A stretch of 64,000 bases of DNA from Clonostachys chloroleuca (taxonomy: Eukaryota > Ascomycota > Sordariomycetes > Hypocreales > Bionectriaceae), in the NCBI GenBank assembly GCA_037952775.1, contig JBANAY010000004.1, positions 13,454,001-13,518,000 on the forward strand, given 5' to 3'. A program made the position numbers and the translations under genes. The notes below the pieces were generated by a model. It was not told the origin of the DNA and made no database searches. It saw nothing but the letters and a program-made list of their open reading frames with translations. Within the stretch, counting starts at the first letter, position 1. Every line of letters starts with the position of its first letter. This document shows positions 20,570 through 31,527 of the stretch, one piece after another.

Positions 20570-21363
20570 TTACAGAGAGTCCGATGTGTCGACATGTGCT
20601 TGTTCTGGGATGGGGAAGAATGTACGACGAACGACCTGGAACTCCGAATTAGTATGCATGCCAAGACGACCAATTGAAACATTTTCAAGATATTCAAAGG
20701 GCCAACAAAGACACTTACCGTCCAGACAGCAGCCACCGAAGCAACCAAACCACCAGAAATCATCATGGGGCGGACACCCCGCGTGCTCTTAAAGATCATG
20801 CCGCTCAGACCGCCAGCAACCACCGAGTTGGCGGCATCGTGCTTTCCTCGGAAAGACCCGATGAGGGAGTTGATGCAGTTGTACACAATCGCAACGACAC
20901 CAGCCGAGTTGCCCAGGAAGGGCCCTCTCCGGGTAACTGCGTTGAGAACTGAGTTGAGCTGCAGCTTCGGCGCCTGGCCCGCTGACCGCCTGAGACCCTC
21001 CTGTAGACCCCAAGCGCCTCCTATCGACAGGCCGGAGAGGTAGGTGATGCCGGTGCCGTAGCAGAGGTCGTCTGTGAAGCCGCGCGAGGGGAGGACGGAC
21101 TGGCCGCCGGGGAGATCGGAGAGGACGGAGTCCTCGAGGGTCAGGTACTCGAGGGAGTCCCTGTTGAGGCCGGCAAGAGGATGCAACTGTGACGGGTCGG
21201 CGAATGTGGAGGACTGGAGGAAGCTTTCGACGCCCTGGTCTTGGTCCTGCGAAGGGTCATAGGACGGTGAGGGCGAGGAGTATGAAGTCTGGGTCTGGGT
21301 CTGCTGGGTGGGTTGGTGGGCAGGCTTGTTGCCGCCGGTAAAGGCGTTCCAGATCGACGACAT
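20570..21363 (-). CDS. TIM23: TIM23, mitochondrial inner-membrane import channel subunit
   Basis: Exons are 21363-20719 and 20635-20570, giving 236 aa. The 83-base intron is phase 0 with donor GTAAGT and acceptor TTCCAG. The start is the ATG of MSSIWNAFTGG; a longer upstream frame has other starts only. Residues 1-~85 are Gln/Ser/Thr/Pro-rich, then a conserved LSDLPGGQSVLPSRGFTDDL intermembrane-space segment. A Tim17/Tim22/Tim23 domain follows (~100-215) with Gly-rich helices: GTGITYLSGLSIGGAWGL, FLGNSAGVVAIVYNCINSLI and AANSVVAGGLSGMIFKSTRG. Tim23 forms the presequence translocase with Tim17 and Tim50 (family knowledge). A GTCACGTG-type box lies ~255 bases upstream. Confidence 0.93.
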
Positions 21364-22495
21364 GGCAGCGATATATGTGAGGTACCACCAAATTGGACTG
21401 GGTGTGTCGTTGGAATTGCAGAGGGATATGGGGACCGTGCCCTTTCGAGGTGATTTGGCGCTGGGGGGAAGTTGGCGATGATGATAACTGGCTCCAGATT
21501 GGGCGTTCGAAAAATTTCGGCGCAAGCCAGTTCGATGCGCTCAATTCTGACCCACCATCGGCCAGAATCTCCGACTTATTACCAAGTCCTTCTCCCGGCC
21601 ATGGCTGAAGGGAACGACACGTGACTCTGGAGCTATGCCAATATGGGACTAGCTCCACAAAACTTTCTTTGCTATCACATAAATTGTTTCGCATCAGACC
21701 TCAAATTTTTCCTTTTCCTTTCTTCCTTCTACATCATCAGTAAGGGTTATTACTGCACCGTCAAGTGTTTTAATAATTTCTTATTACGGCGGCTCCGCGA
21801 AAGCGGCTTGCTGAGGGTTACTCATGATTCCCTGTGAGTTTCCTTCCGTTCCCGGCCTCCCAGAGTAAAGTGACCACCTTTCCTACCAGCCGCGAGAGTC
21901 TATTCGAAAGTCTCGTGACTGTGGGGTGGTCTCGACATTCTTCTCGAGAATGCTCGTAGTAGTAATTCCACTCGTCGTAAGCCATCTGAGGCGTAATATG
22001 TCGGTCAGAGACCGAACGGACATGCTCAATTGCAAAAATGCAAGTGTAAATAAAGACTCTTGCCGTGGCCTCGAAACCTGTGGTTTTGCAGATAACGTCA
22101 CTGCGCGACAAGGTCGAACTTTTACTACTGAACGGACGAAAGCTCCAGTGTCTGGCATTGTGTTATGGCAGGCGCAGATGTTACGATTCATCACCAAAGC
22201 CAGTCTAGCAGCGATAGAGTAATGCAATCAAAATTTGATAAATGTGTTCAAAGCTATCTACTATCTCTACACAAAACCCAACAAGAGATGAGACAATATT
22301 AACCAAACTGGAATCCAAACCAGCATGTTTGAGAAGTATGTTGAGGGTCCGTATTTTTCCCAATTTGCTTTTCAATGTTAAAATTCAAAATGCCACCCAG
22401 CACAAGAATTCACAACGCCAAACCATGATTCTGATTTTTCCAATTTTTCCTTCCATATCCATCCAATCACCAAAAGTGGCGCGAGAAATGCGCAC
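21364..22495. other. Intergenic region, 1.1 kb
   Basis: TIM23 promoter and 3' flank of the PQ-loop gene, AT-rich in 21650-21800 and 22230-22450. Short minus-strand frames (21818-22227) overlap in two frames and match nothing. One CACGTG box is at 21618. Confidence 0.55.
21618..21623. promoter_or_regulatory. CACGTG box upstream of TIM23 (candidate CBF1 site)
   Basis: CACGTGAC here reads GTCACGTG on the other strand, the full yeast Cbf1 consensus (RTCACGTG). It is ~255 bases upstream of the TIM23 ATG. Binding is inference; a CBF1-type factor is encoded in this same window. Confidence 0.45.
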
Positions 22496-23753
22496 CTAGT
22501 CGTGCCTTGACAGCAAAGGACGAGGTTCCCAATCAATGTCTTCATCTTCGATAGCTCGATCGTTGGACGAATCAATGTCGGAACTGTCTCCATCACTGCC
22601 AGACTTGTCATACATAAAGTACTGCGCAAAGACACCAAGGTCCAAGAGAAGGGTTACCAGTGCTCCCGCCAGCCAGCTGAGGTTAACCAGAATGTACTTG
22701 CCGTAGATTTTGGCAGCCTCGCCAGGTTCGCAGGTTTCATTCTGGCACTTCGGCTCATAAGCGACGATAGAAAGAACATAGGTTAGGTTGCCTAAGCAGG
22801 CGAAGAGGAAGAACAGCATGCTAAGGCCATCCGTAGTCTTGCGCCTCCAATTCAAGATGAGCTGGGGTAGTCTCGAAGCAATGTAGGATACTGCGCAGAG
22901 CCATCCGAAGAATTGACCCAGCGCATTGAACTCGAGAGGTTCGCTGCCCTTTGATGGCGAATCCCCGTCACCACCGGTGGCCTTTTGCCCCAGAAACCAA
23001 CCCAACACGCCGGCAGCGATGACCATAAGGATAATGGTGGTGTTCCAAATCAAAGTCTGGAGGATCGTGGGAGGAGAAGGCGGGGTAGGGGTAGTGGGAA
23101 AGTGTGGTACAGCTGGAGACAGTCCTGACCAGTCTGAACCTCTTCGTTCGTTTATTCCCAAAATTGGCGACGGGAGAAGAGATGTTCGTTCGTTCGGTTC
23201 GCCGTTGGGAAGAGTGTCGTTGCGCTTTGGAGGGGCCGGCTCGTCACGCCACGTGAATCCGCGATAGTAGAAGCATTGGATCAGAAGCACAAGGTCCGCG
23301 ATAGTATAGTAGAAGGCCAGAATGATCTGTGAATGGCCATGTTAGTCCACAATGCCTGTCAGTACGGCCACGGGCCAAGAATGTGTAGGGAATTGGTGAG
23401 AGAATCGTACCATGGTGGGGAGCACACCCTGCAGGATAGCGCCCAGAATGTTGAAGACATCACCCAGGAGCCATATTATTACGAATTGCACAGAGAGTGC
23501 GTCTGCGCTGCTCTTTTGGAAATTTTCGATGATCTGCGGGGAGAAAACGACGACTTAGGTCAGGTCAGCCAAATGTAACCATCAAGGGACAGGCAGGGAG
23601 AAGGGACGAACCCCAGCAAGCGATTGAGACAGATCTAAGGGAAAAAATTAGTGAGGGCGCAGTACAATCAGATTGACATGAACAAATAACCTACCCGCAG
23701 ATGCCAGAGATGGCCTCAACATCGAGGTTGAGGCTCTGCGTAGGAGGAACCAT
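22496..23753 (-). CDS. PQ-loop vacuolar cationic amino-acid transporter (Ypq/PQLC2 type), four exons
   Basis: Exons are 23753-23695, 23634-23612 (only 23 bases), 23553-23411 and 23326-22496, giving 351 aa. Donors are GTAGGT, GTTCGT and GTACGA; acceptors are TTAG, CTAAG and CACAG; the joins keep frame throughout. The first PQ-loop follows the start: GICGSVSIACWVVVFSPQII, with Pro-Gln at ~33-34. The second lies after a ~100-residue Ser/Pro-rich loop: SYIASRLPQLILNWRRKTTDG. About seven membrane helices are visible, and the C-terminus is acidic and ends PRPLLSRHD. The loop carries an ERTSLLPSP motif resembling a dileucine vacuole-sorting signal. Yeast Ypq1-3 and human PQLC2 export Lys/Arg/His from the vacuole or lysosome (family knowledge); substrate here is inference. 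Confidence 0.9.
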
Positions 23754-25653
23754 GGCTGCGGTATGGATGCCGAGGGAAGCCGCAGATGCTGCATGCGCTA
23801 AAGGGAGATGCAGGACAGCCCCAGATGAGAAAAAGTGTGGGGGAGCTATAGCTGTCGCTCGGGGAGCCTGGAGAATTGCATCTACTGTAGTAGAATCGAG
23901 CTCAAGAGGTGGCTCGATATGTACTCCCAGGTTGGTCCGCAGAGGAAGAAAGGTGGAAGACGAATGAAAGTTCACCACCGCGAGAAGCCGAAATGGTGAC
24001 AGACTTTTCAAGGATTGTGCCACACTCTCATGGTTACGTAGGTAGGAATTGCATTTTTGCTGTGCCTCCCCTGGTCCCATGATGATCTAGAGCCTTCACG
24101 TACTAGTACCGTTACAGTATGTCCTACCCTGCAGCTCCCTGTCCCTCATGCCAGCATTCGTATCGATGTGTCAGAGACAAAGCTTAAATTTGTCAGGGGT
24201 GCGAGCCTTTACGGGAGGGATGATCAGACATGGTGCGGCGATCGAACATATGAGGATTACGGATCACGGATCGTGCATCAACCAGGACCCGACAATTCAT
24301 CTAGCAGTTCATCAGTAATCTTCGCATTTCTCCACGTGCTGGGGTGAATATGTATCCTCTAGATCCAAATTGTCATCTCTGAAGCCCCAACTCATCTTAA
24401 TCTGACAAATGTTTCTGATGATATCAACTAAAAGATTGCGCTGACCAGCTTGGGAGTATGTCTCCATTGAAATAATCCATTCCGGCCTGGGTGAGGGCAG
24501 AAGGGCCTGCAATTGCTACCTCATATCCTTAAAGCTGGCCAAGGTCCCATTCATTTTCTTTTCAGGGCGCATCTTGAGATCATTCGGCACTCGAGCAACG
24601 AGTGTTCGAAAAGCCGGGTGGTTGGACCTAACGAACATAGTATATCTCGAGAGCTAGATCGGATCAAGCGGCGCAGGCAAGATACGTCAGGGCCACGTCT
24701 TGATCAACGTCTACTTTGATTTCGAATAATACAGTATGAATCCTAAAAATTCTACATGTGCCAATTTCAGTCACTCTCACCCTTTTATACAAGAAATCGC
24801 CACCACCGCGATCCATATATTCCAAAGGCCATGCTCCTCATCCCAACTTTGCCAAAGGAAATGTCGAACCACTGTCAGAACACTGCCCCTGCGTTGGCGC
24901 TTTCTGTGTGAGCTAAAGGGAGCCGACCAAAAAGCTCCAAGAACAGAAAGCAGATAAATATGAAACTTGGGTGATAAATTCCGACGGTATCACCAGCACT
25001 TGTTGCGGACGGACCCATAACTAATTGTGTATTCAGGGTTGATGATGACAGTGTAACGAACCTCACATTCTTCGTTACAAAAGAAGTTCCAATAGTACTG
25101 AATTTCGTTGTATAACGGGGTTGATGCATGGAAATACGACTCTGAACGACCACTGCCAACGGAGATATCTTCAACTTGAGTAGTGTAAGTCTCTGCGTCG
25201 TACTTGTCATAGGGGGATCCTCATCCCACCATCAAGTTTCCTCTGCTGGCCATTCGACCTGGCAGTGTCAATGGACTTTGTCAGTCGTGCTAAACCCAAT
25301 GTGAGAAGTAAATCCTCAACTACCTGGGGCTCAACTATTCAGAGAGGCTTTGGGGCTAGCGACAACCATATACTCATTTCCGCGGAATAAACCAGCCAAG
25401 TAGCAACCGGAGAACTCACAACTTGGTGCCCAACCCTTTCATCTCCATTCCTCAAGTCCTCATGCATATTATCTCGTGCACGTACATTGGAACTAGTGTT
25501 ATTGTATACCGATCCACAACCAATTGGTTTGGCCACACATTTGGCCTTGACCATGATATCATTTGCTCTTATTAGGCATCTCAGAACTACTCCTTTTCCA
25601 TTCCTCTTTTCTCAACCATCCCATCCCCCATCATTGCATAATTACTTATCAAT
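23754..25653. other. Intergenic region, 1.9 kb
   Basis: Promoter of the PQ-loop gene and upstream DNA of the broken cysteine-rich gene. One CACGTG lies at 24333-24338. No open frame here has family resemblance, and no tRNA or repeat was seen. Confidence 0.55.
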
Positions 25654-26516
25654 ATGGTAAACATTCCTTTTGGCTTCTTCATCCTTGTGGGACTGCAACT
25701 ATGCGCTGCCGCCCAATTGTGCCGCTTGCCAAATGGACGCAGAGCTTACTCTAACTCCCCTTGCGATGAGACAGTAGAACACAGCATGTACTGTGAGATA
25801 TCAATGGGAACGGAGTGTCTTTCCAACAAAATTTGTCTGCTTTTGGATGGAAGATTGGTATGCAGCTCTTGCTCTGGCGATACTTGGGACACGACTGTGT
25901 GCCGCAGTCATTGTCAACATTCTGGTCAGCCCTCTTCCACCTCATACCTGTGGTCTACCTTCGATTGCTAACCAGAAACCAAATGGGCAGATACGATAGG
26001 AGACGAACTTGTCTCGTGTGTCAATGTGACCAACAGGGGCAATTCTTTTTGTTGCGAAGACACCACCAATTGCTGCTACAGTAGTGCTGAATGATTCGAA
26101 GTACAGCCCCTCAATCCATTGCCCTGGGCTAAGTATGACGCCAAATTAGACCGCTTCCGCTCGACAAACTCGGAGGACACGAGTGGCACTAGAATCGTTA
26201 CATACTTGGGAGGCTCATCGACATCTGGTAGCTCTTCAGACTTTGGAGCGCCGGGGCTGTTGGTATCGGGGAAAATTGGTATTGGCATAGGCTCGGCTCT
26301 CGGTGGCATTCTTGCTGTTTTCTTCGCGTTCCTGTTGTGGAGATCTTACCTGAACAAGAGAATCGGCAGGTCGAAGAATCAGTACTCGATTGCCCAGAAG
26401 CTCACTAAGAGGATCAGATATCATCCAGCGTAGATATCAGTAAGCCTGCGCAGACCCAACCCCAAGAATTGGCTCCCGAGGAGATCCAAAGGGTTGAATT
26501 GCCAGCTCAAGTGTAA
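25654..26516 (+). pseudogene. Cysteine-rich single-pass membrane protein gene, disrupted
   Basis: The ATG at 25654 gives a signal peptide (MVNIPFGFFILVGLQLCAAAQ) and a Cys-rich ectodomain starting LCRLPNG. A 51-base intron (25925-25975) has a GCTAAC branch site and CAG acceptor. Exon 2 continues in frame with FCCEDTTNCCYSS, then hits TGA at 26092-26094. The same frame resumes at once as FEVQPLNPLPWAKYD and runs through a Gly/Ser linker to a membrane helix (KIGIGIGSALGGILAVFFAFLLW, ~26264-26340), ending at 26433. Past ~26409 a different frame encodes a plausible Gln/Pro-rich tail ending at 26514-26516, suggesting also a one-base loss near 26405. Intact relatives of this layout are common in Pezizomycotina and of unknown role. 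If translated, a 129-aa secreted form would result. Confidence 0.65.
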
Positions 26517-27571
26517 AAACATTCTCGAGCTGCCATTTCTTTAGTCTAGCAGCATGTTCTTCTATTGACAGACGGATCAGTCATCGGCGATTTGGTTGGA
26601 AACACAACATATATTTCCCCCTCATATTCTACTACCTGCTTGGTGTTCAACAAACATAATAAAACCAAATATTCGCTGACAAAATTTGATTGCGATGTTT
26701 GTATCGAGCGATATGAGATAGGGTACGGATGAGGATAACCCTGTCTAAATGCTTCACAGCACAGACTCATATGAATACTAGACTCCTCTCACAATGCACA
26801 TACTTTAACATCATGTAATTGCGTAGCTTATCCAAGAATATCCCCCCTTATAGAGTCGTTCCTCACCCAGTTTCAACGGTCTTATCGTACCTATGAGTCT
26901 CACCAAGAGTGAGGCTCCAAGGAGTCGACTTCGCTCGCCATTCAATTCCATCCGACATGCCTCCTGTGGCCGTTTCAGGGAACCAACAAGGGGCAATGAG
27001 TCGTTGAAAACGCCAAGTGCTCATGTTCGCCAAACAGTCCCAAGATACTAATCAAAGTTCAAAAGTATTCATAATTTCTTTCTTGAAGTCTTTCATCAAC
27101 TCTGAGCAACAATCGTATCCGACACATAAGACTGATGTAGTAGTGGCAACTTTCATATGTATGGACGAGATATGGTTTGAACCTGGCTGTCCACTGCTAT
27201 AGACACCCTTCTATTTCACTTCAGTAAAGTGTTAGATATAGATACTCAATTCAATCTCACCGCATCCTCAGTTCAATTTGTTTACCAACTTACTGTCTAC
27301 GCATATGCCGTTCAAGCAGGCCCTTTCGGTAAAAGGTCTTCCTGAAATCTAGTAGACTGCAACATATACTGAGGAGCGCGTCATGACTCAACTGGTGCCT
27401 CCTATGATTGGGGAGTATTTTATAGTCAGCAAGCCAGAACAGGAAAGGGGAGAAAGATCGGTGGAAGGGGCAAACCTTAGATGCGCTGCTCTCTTGAAAG
27501 TCTGTCTCATTTCAGCAGCGTCAGTGTCCGCAACAGATTTTGAGAGTCATAGTGAAGAGGAAGGGAGTGGA
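26517..27571. other. Intergenic region, 1.05 kb, AT-richer
   Basis: Downstream DNA of the disrupted gene and 3' region of the ULD protein gene. A minus-strand open stretch at 27290-27535 could be a further 3' exon of that gene (acceptor GACAG, reading TFKRAAHLR and on), but this is unproven. Confidence 0.45.
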
Positions 27572-28986
27572 TCATACCTTTCTACATTCATCACACACAT
27601 AATGAGCGTCATTTGCAACGCTCACATTTTTGTATGCCCTCACACTTTCATGGTTGTAAGTAATATTGAGGCGCTCCCTTGTAGTGTTTTGGGTGGATTC
27701 ACCGCCGTTCATAATGAGATCCTGAATGTCCTGGATGACTTGTTGGAGGATTGATGCATCCTCGATATCCGTCGCCTTGCGTTTCTTGGTAGACACAGCG
27801 AACCATACATTACATCTGCAGCTACCATGCAAGTTTAGTTTCTTACTTCAAAACTCATCTGAACTTGAAACGCCTTACCATATTCTGCCGCCTCCATCTA
27901 CCTTTCTCGTTACGCTGGAACCGCACCGTGGCATGGGGCAAACCTCGTCCGTCATGATTGGAAATGGATTTCCTATTAGAATTGCCATAATTAATGAGCT
28001 TCCGGGTCGCAAAAAGGAGGAATCGGACAGTGTGGTCGATCGATCTGTGGCCTCGGTTACTTCAAAGTCTCCCAAGGTAACTTCAGCAGACCCTGGTCCA
28101 ACCTGGAACCTTTGTCGAATGATAGCATTTAACATCGCAAAATCATACTCAGAAGGCACTGGAAATTTCCGACCAAGGGCATCTTCGCAGATGAGGGGGT
28201 CCTGGAAAAATGACCACCGAACATCCACCTTGCTTGCTATTGAAGCTTTGATATCCAGCACGACAGAATAGATTTGCTGAGTAGACACGCTAGATTCCTG
28301 TCAGAGCAGACCACGATATTGTAATGGCGTGTGTTTTTTTACCAAGCTTTCACCACGATTTCCTTCATAGATGCCCAGGGAGATTGGGTCTCTCCACTCA
28401 CTATGGAGTGGACCTTTGCTAATATGGACATGCCATTCAGAACGGTTGCTGTCTGTGCAGAGATATTATCTTGGACTCGACGTAATAGGTTTTGTGTGTC
28501 GTCCAGCCTCTGGTGGATCTGGAGCCGCTCAGAGTCTGCATCTTCAGATGCAAGCATCAGTGTCTCCAGGCCGTGCTCTGCGAGAAGGATGTTGATCGTT
28601 CCAAGATGAACACTGAGGTAGTTTTGCAATTTTCGAATCTCGTCACTTTGGCCGAATCGAAACCGGATTTTATCAAGCTGGCCTTGGAGCGATTTCTTCG
28701 TGCACTCAGGGCCGAGGGAAGTCTCGTATCTTCGAATCTTGCCCAAGAACTCCTCGAGGGGCCTTCGGCAGCTCAGGGCCGCAAATCGAATCGAATCGAT
28801 CGTAGGCGACGGCTTCTTCGACTGCAGCCTGTCCAGATGAGTGAGTGCTTTTTGAAGGCATTCCAGCTCCCTCTCGAGGTCTTGATACTCGGCCTTCGCA
28901 CCCCCGATCTCTTTCAAGCACGAACATATGTCCTTGGCTAGCGAACTGGCGGCCAGGACATCGCTCACGGAGATTCCAACTGACAT
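27572..28986 (-). CDS. Fungal N-terminal-domain plus ubiquitin-like-domain (ULD) protein, three exons
   Basis: Exons are 28986-28343, 28289-27879 and 27821-27572, giving 434 aa. Introns are 53 and 57 bases (GTAAAA...CTAG and GTAAGG...GTAG), both phase 2. The start MSVGISVSDVLAASSLAKDI is the standard opening of the fungal N-terminal domain found before STAND/NACHT-like and related proteins. A coiled helical region with many Leu and Gln follows to ~214. Residues ~235-330 form a ubiquitin-like fold of the fungal type: RWSFFQDPLICEDALGRKFP, SEYDFAMLNAIIRQRF, then VTLGDFEV. After this come CPMPRCG and CRCNVW, then an acidic tail with CDEC. The last exon may instead splice on at AAG|GTATGA to a downstream exon. 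Function is unknown; relatives are abundant and variable in fungi. Confidence 0.75.
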
Positions 28987-29735
28987 GGCCGCCTTATTAT
29001 ATTGGACTCCGAGTTCTTTAGTTGGTGCGATTAACCTGAAGACCATTTCTCCTCGCCGTTGACTCGACATCGGGCACTGTGGCGCAGTCAAGCCATTCAG
29101 GTTGAGGGCTGTCTGCCTCGAGTTGCACTTTGGCACGCTGCATGTTAATCTCACTTACATGATGCTACCCTCCATCTGCTTACATAACTATATATTCCGG
29201 AGTTTATGGCTTCATTGATTGGCTAAATCAAATACAGCAGAGTACTCGCTAGTCTTCCAGGTAGCGGATGATCTGTGTTGTAGAAAAATGAAGAGTGAGA
29301 GGATGAAGTTCAGGATACGGAGTACAGGGTAGGGGGATCCAAATTGACAATCCCAGGATGACGATCGCTCCCGGCTTCGGACAATATCCCATCGGTCCTC
29401 TTACAAATCAAAGAACCACCTCTGAACCAGACGAATGGGTCCCTTATCGCTTCTGGAAAGGACCACGCACAACACATGGCCTGGCACCCGGCAATAAACT
29501 CCATCGCTAGCAACGGATGCTGCTAGTGCCCATGAGCCAATTACTGGGGACAACTTACTCATCGGAAAATGTCCGCCGTCATCCGCCATTGTGACCCCCA
29601 AGCGGCCTCGGCATGAACCCCGTAGATCTAACGTAGGTCCTACATCCCACGCACCAACGTACCAAAGCCTAAGGTAGCCTCCCCTCCATAGCCCACCTTT
29701 GGAACATCCAGGACAGAGTAGCCAAGCCATCACAA
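28987..29735. other. Divergent intergenic region, 0.75 kb
   Basis: Shared upstream DNA of the ULD gene (minus) and the Nudix gene (plus). An in-frame upstream ATG at 29046 exists for the ULD gene but lacks the conserved opening. Nothing else was seen. Confidence 0.5.
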
Positions 29736-31079
29736 ATGACCAGCAGTCTTCCCCAACTGCCGGAGGTTGCCCTCCTGCAGAACGACGACTCGATGCTGTC
29801 CCGGAGGTTCGGCAAGGAGATTACAAATTACTATGCTGGCGGCAGCATCAACCGCATCTCGTTCCTGAGGGCCGACACCTCGTTCCTCCAGCAGGCGTCC
29901 AAGAGCCCCCGTGCTCGCTACTTCGCCCTGAACAACCTCGGCCCCGTTGTCGAGGACCAGAGCACCCTCGCCCTATTCTCACTGGAGAGCCTCAAGTCCC
30001 TGATAGGTTCAGATCCCTTCAAGCTCAGCGAAGACGAGTCCATCAAGAACTTTGACTCAACCAAGAAGACGCCCCTGATCGTCTTCCTGGGCCTGCACGA
30101 GGGCCCCAACTCGGATGAGTTCACCACGACCAGCCACGGCACCGTCAAGGGCGAGCCCTACTTCGCCGTTGATGTCACACCCCGTGGCACCTACTCCGAG
30201 GCCGCCTCTGTCTTCCTGAAGTCTCAGGAAGAGAAGGGCTTCACCGTTCAAAAGAACGCCCGGGCCATGACCCTCCACGCCGAAGCTGGTACGTATAAAG
30301 CCCGGGGTTGAGTAATATAAAAAAAAGCAGGAGAAGCGTAATGAAAGATGAAGAAGAAAAAACTGACAAGATCCTGCCTTCCTAACCGCAAAGCCGCCAT
30401 GTACGCCCAGGCCAGATCCATGGTCGACTGGAACACCCGCAACGGCTTCTGCGCCGGCTGCGGCAACCCCAACCTCTCCGTCCACGCCGGCTACAAGCGC
30501 GTCTGCCCGCCCACGGACCTCAAGGGCGCACAGGAGGCCGTGACCTTCGACGACTGCCCAACCCGCCATGGCGTATCAAACGTCTGCTTCCCCCGGACGG
30601 ACCCCACCATGATTGCCGCCATCGTCTCCGCGGACGGCCAGAGGGTCCTCCTCGGCCGCCAGACGCGCTACCCGCCCCATCTCTACAGCACCCTCGCCGG
30701 CTTCCTCGAGCCGGGCGAGTCCTTCGAGGAGTGCGTCCGGCGCGAGGTCTGGGAGGAGGCGGGCGTCAAGGTCGGCCGCGTCGTCGTCCACTCCACCCAG
30801 CCATGGCCCTACCCCTCGAGCCTGATGATCGGCGCCATCGGCCAGGCCGTCGCCGGCGGCGAGACCATCGAGCTCAACGACAAGGAGCTCGAGGTCGCCA
30901 AGTGGTTCCCCATCGAGGAGGTCCGCCAGGCCCTCCTCTCCGGCGCCGGCGCCCTCGATGCGCCTCCCCCTCCGGGTTACAAGGAGGGCGAGCTGCGTGT
31001 GCCCCCGCCCCAGGCCATTGCCAATAGGTTACTCACGGCTGTGGCGGAAGGCTACCTTACTACTGCTCCTAAAATCTAG
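29736..31079 (+). CDS. NPY1: NADH pyrophosphatase (NPY1/NUDT12-type Nudix hydrolase), two exons
   Basis: Exons are 29736-30288 and 30394-31079, giving 412 aa. The 105-base intron has donor GTACGT and acceptor GCAAAG, splitting a codon after its first base. An N-terminal NUDIX-like domain (1-~180) is followed by a zinc ribbon (FCAGCG at ~203-208, with further Cys in RVCPP and DDCP). The Nudix box at ~287-309 fits GX5EX7REUXEEXGU exactly, with REVWEEAGV carrying the catalytic Glu pair. NADH pyrophosphatases carry a downstream SQPWPFPxS motif; here it reads TQPWPYPSSLM, with Tyr for Phe. The enzyme hydrolyses NAD(H) to NMN(H) and AMP, or removes NAD caps (family knowledge). The C-terminus TTAPKI is not an obvious peroxisomal signal. 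Codons are very GC-rich at third positions. Confidence 0.92.
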
Positions 31080-31223
31080 AAGAATAATTTTTAGACTTAA
31101 ATAAACCTTTTTCCCATGAGACGAGCGAGTGATGCGGGGTGAATAGACCATGATAAACAGGACACCATTTTCCTTATCTCTCAATGTTTTTGATTCACAC
31201 CGCTCCTTTTTCTATGTACGAGA
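31080..31223. other. 3' flank of the Nudix gene
   Basis: Short AT-rich stretch between the Nudix stop and the inverted-repeat element, presumably the 3' UTR. Confidence 0.5.
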
Positions 31224-31527
31224 GTAGGGTTGCTTAAAAGCGAAGCCTTCAGAAATTAGCATAAAATAACTAGTTTGACTATTGAACTTAGGAAGTGAAA
31301 TTCTGGGTAGAACTGACTCCTTTGAAGAGGAGGACTTAGATGATGAACTATACTTTATAATCAGAAAGGTCAGCCAGCGGCTAGATTTTTCATCAATTAT
31401 GATATTATCATCTAAGTCCTCCTCCTCAAATGAGCCAATTCTACCTAGAATTTCACTACCCGAGTTAAACAGACCAACTAGCTGTTTTATGCTAATTTCT
31501 GAAGGCTTCGCTCTTAAGCAACTCTAC
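31224..31527. mobile_element. MITE-like foldback element, ~304 bp
   Basis: The first ~50 bases (GTAGGGTTGCTTAAAAGCGA onward) return as reverse complement at the right end (GTAGAGTTGCTTAAGAGCGA onward when read from 31527), with only a few mismatches. The inner parts pair as well: the GAGGAGGACTTAGATGAT segment near 31328-31345 with its complement near 31395-31425, so nearly the whole element is one long palindrome around a short centre near 31370. TA at 31225-31226 and 31525-31526 fits a TA target duplication, as for Tc1/mariner-type MITEs. It carries no transposase. It is AT-richer than its surroundings and lies between the Nudix gene and a doubtful minus-strand frame whose stop it supplies. 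Confidence 0.85.

Noticed and set aside
26081..26133. Intron that would remove the TGA in the cysteine-rich gene
   Set aside because: The GTAGTG donor and CTAAG acceptor are weak, and joining them makes another stop immediately.
27290..27535. Extra 3' exon of the ULD gene
   Set aside because: An in-frame path exists through donor GTATGA and acceptor GACAG, but it is not better than the simple stop at 27572 and shows no conserved motif, so it was left as an alternative.
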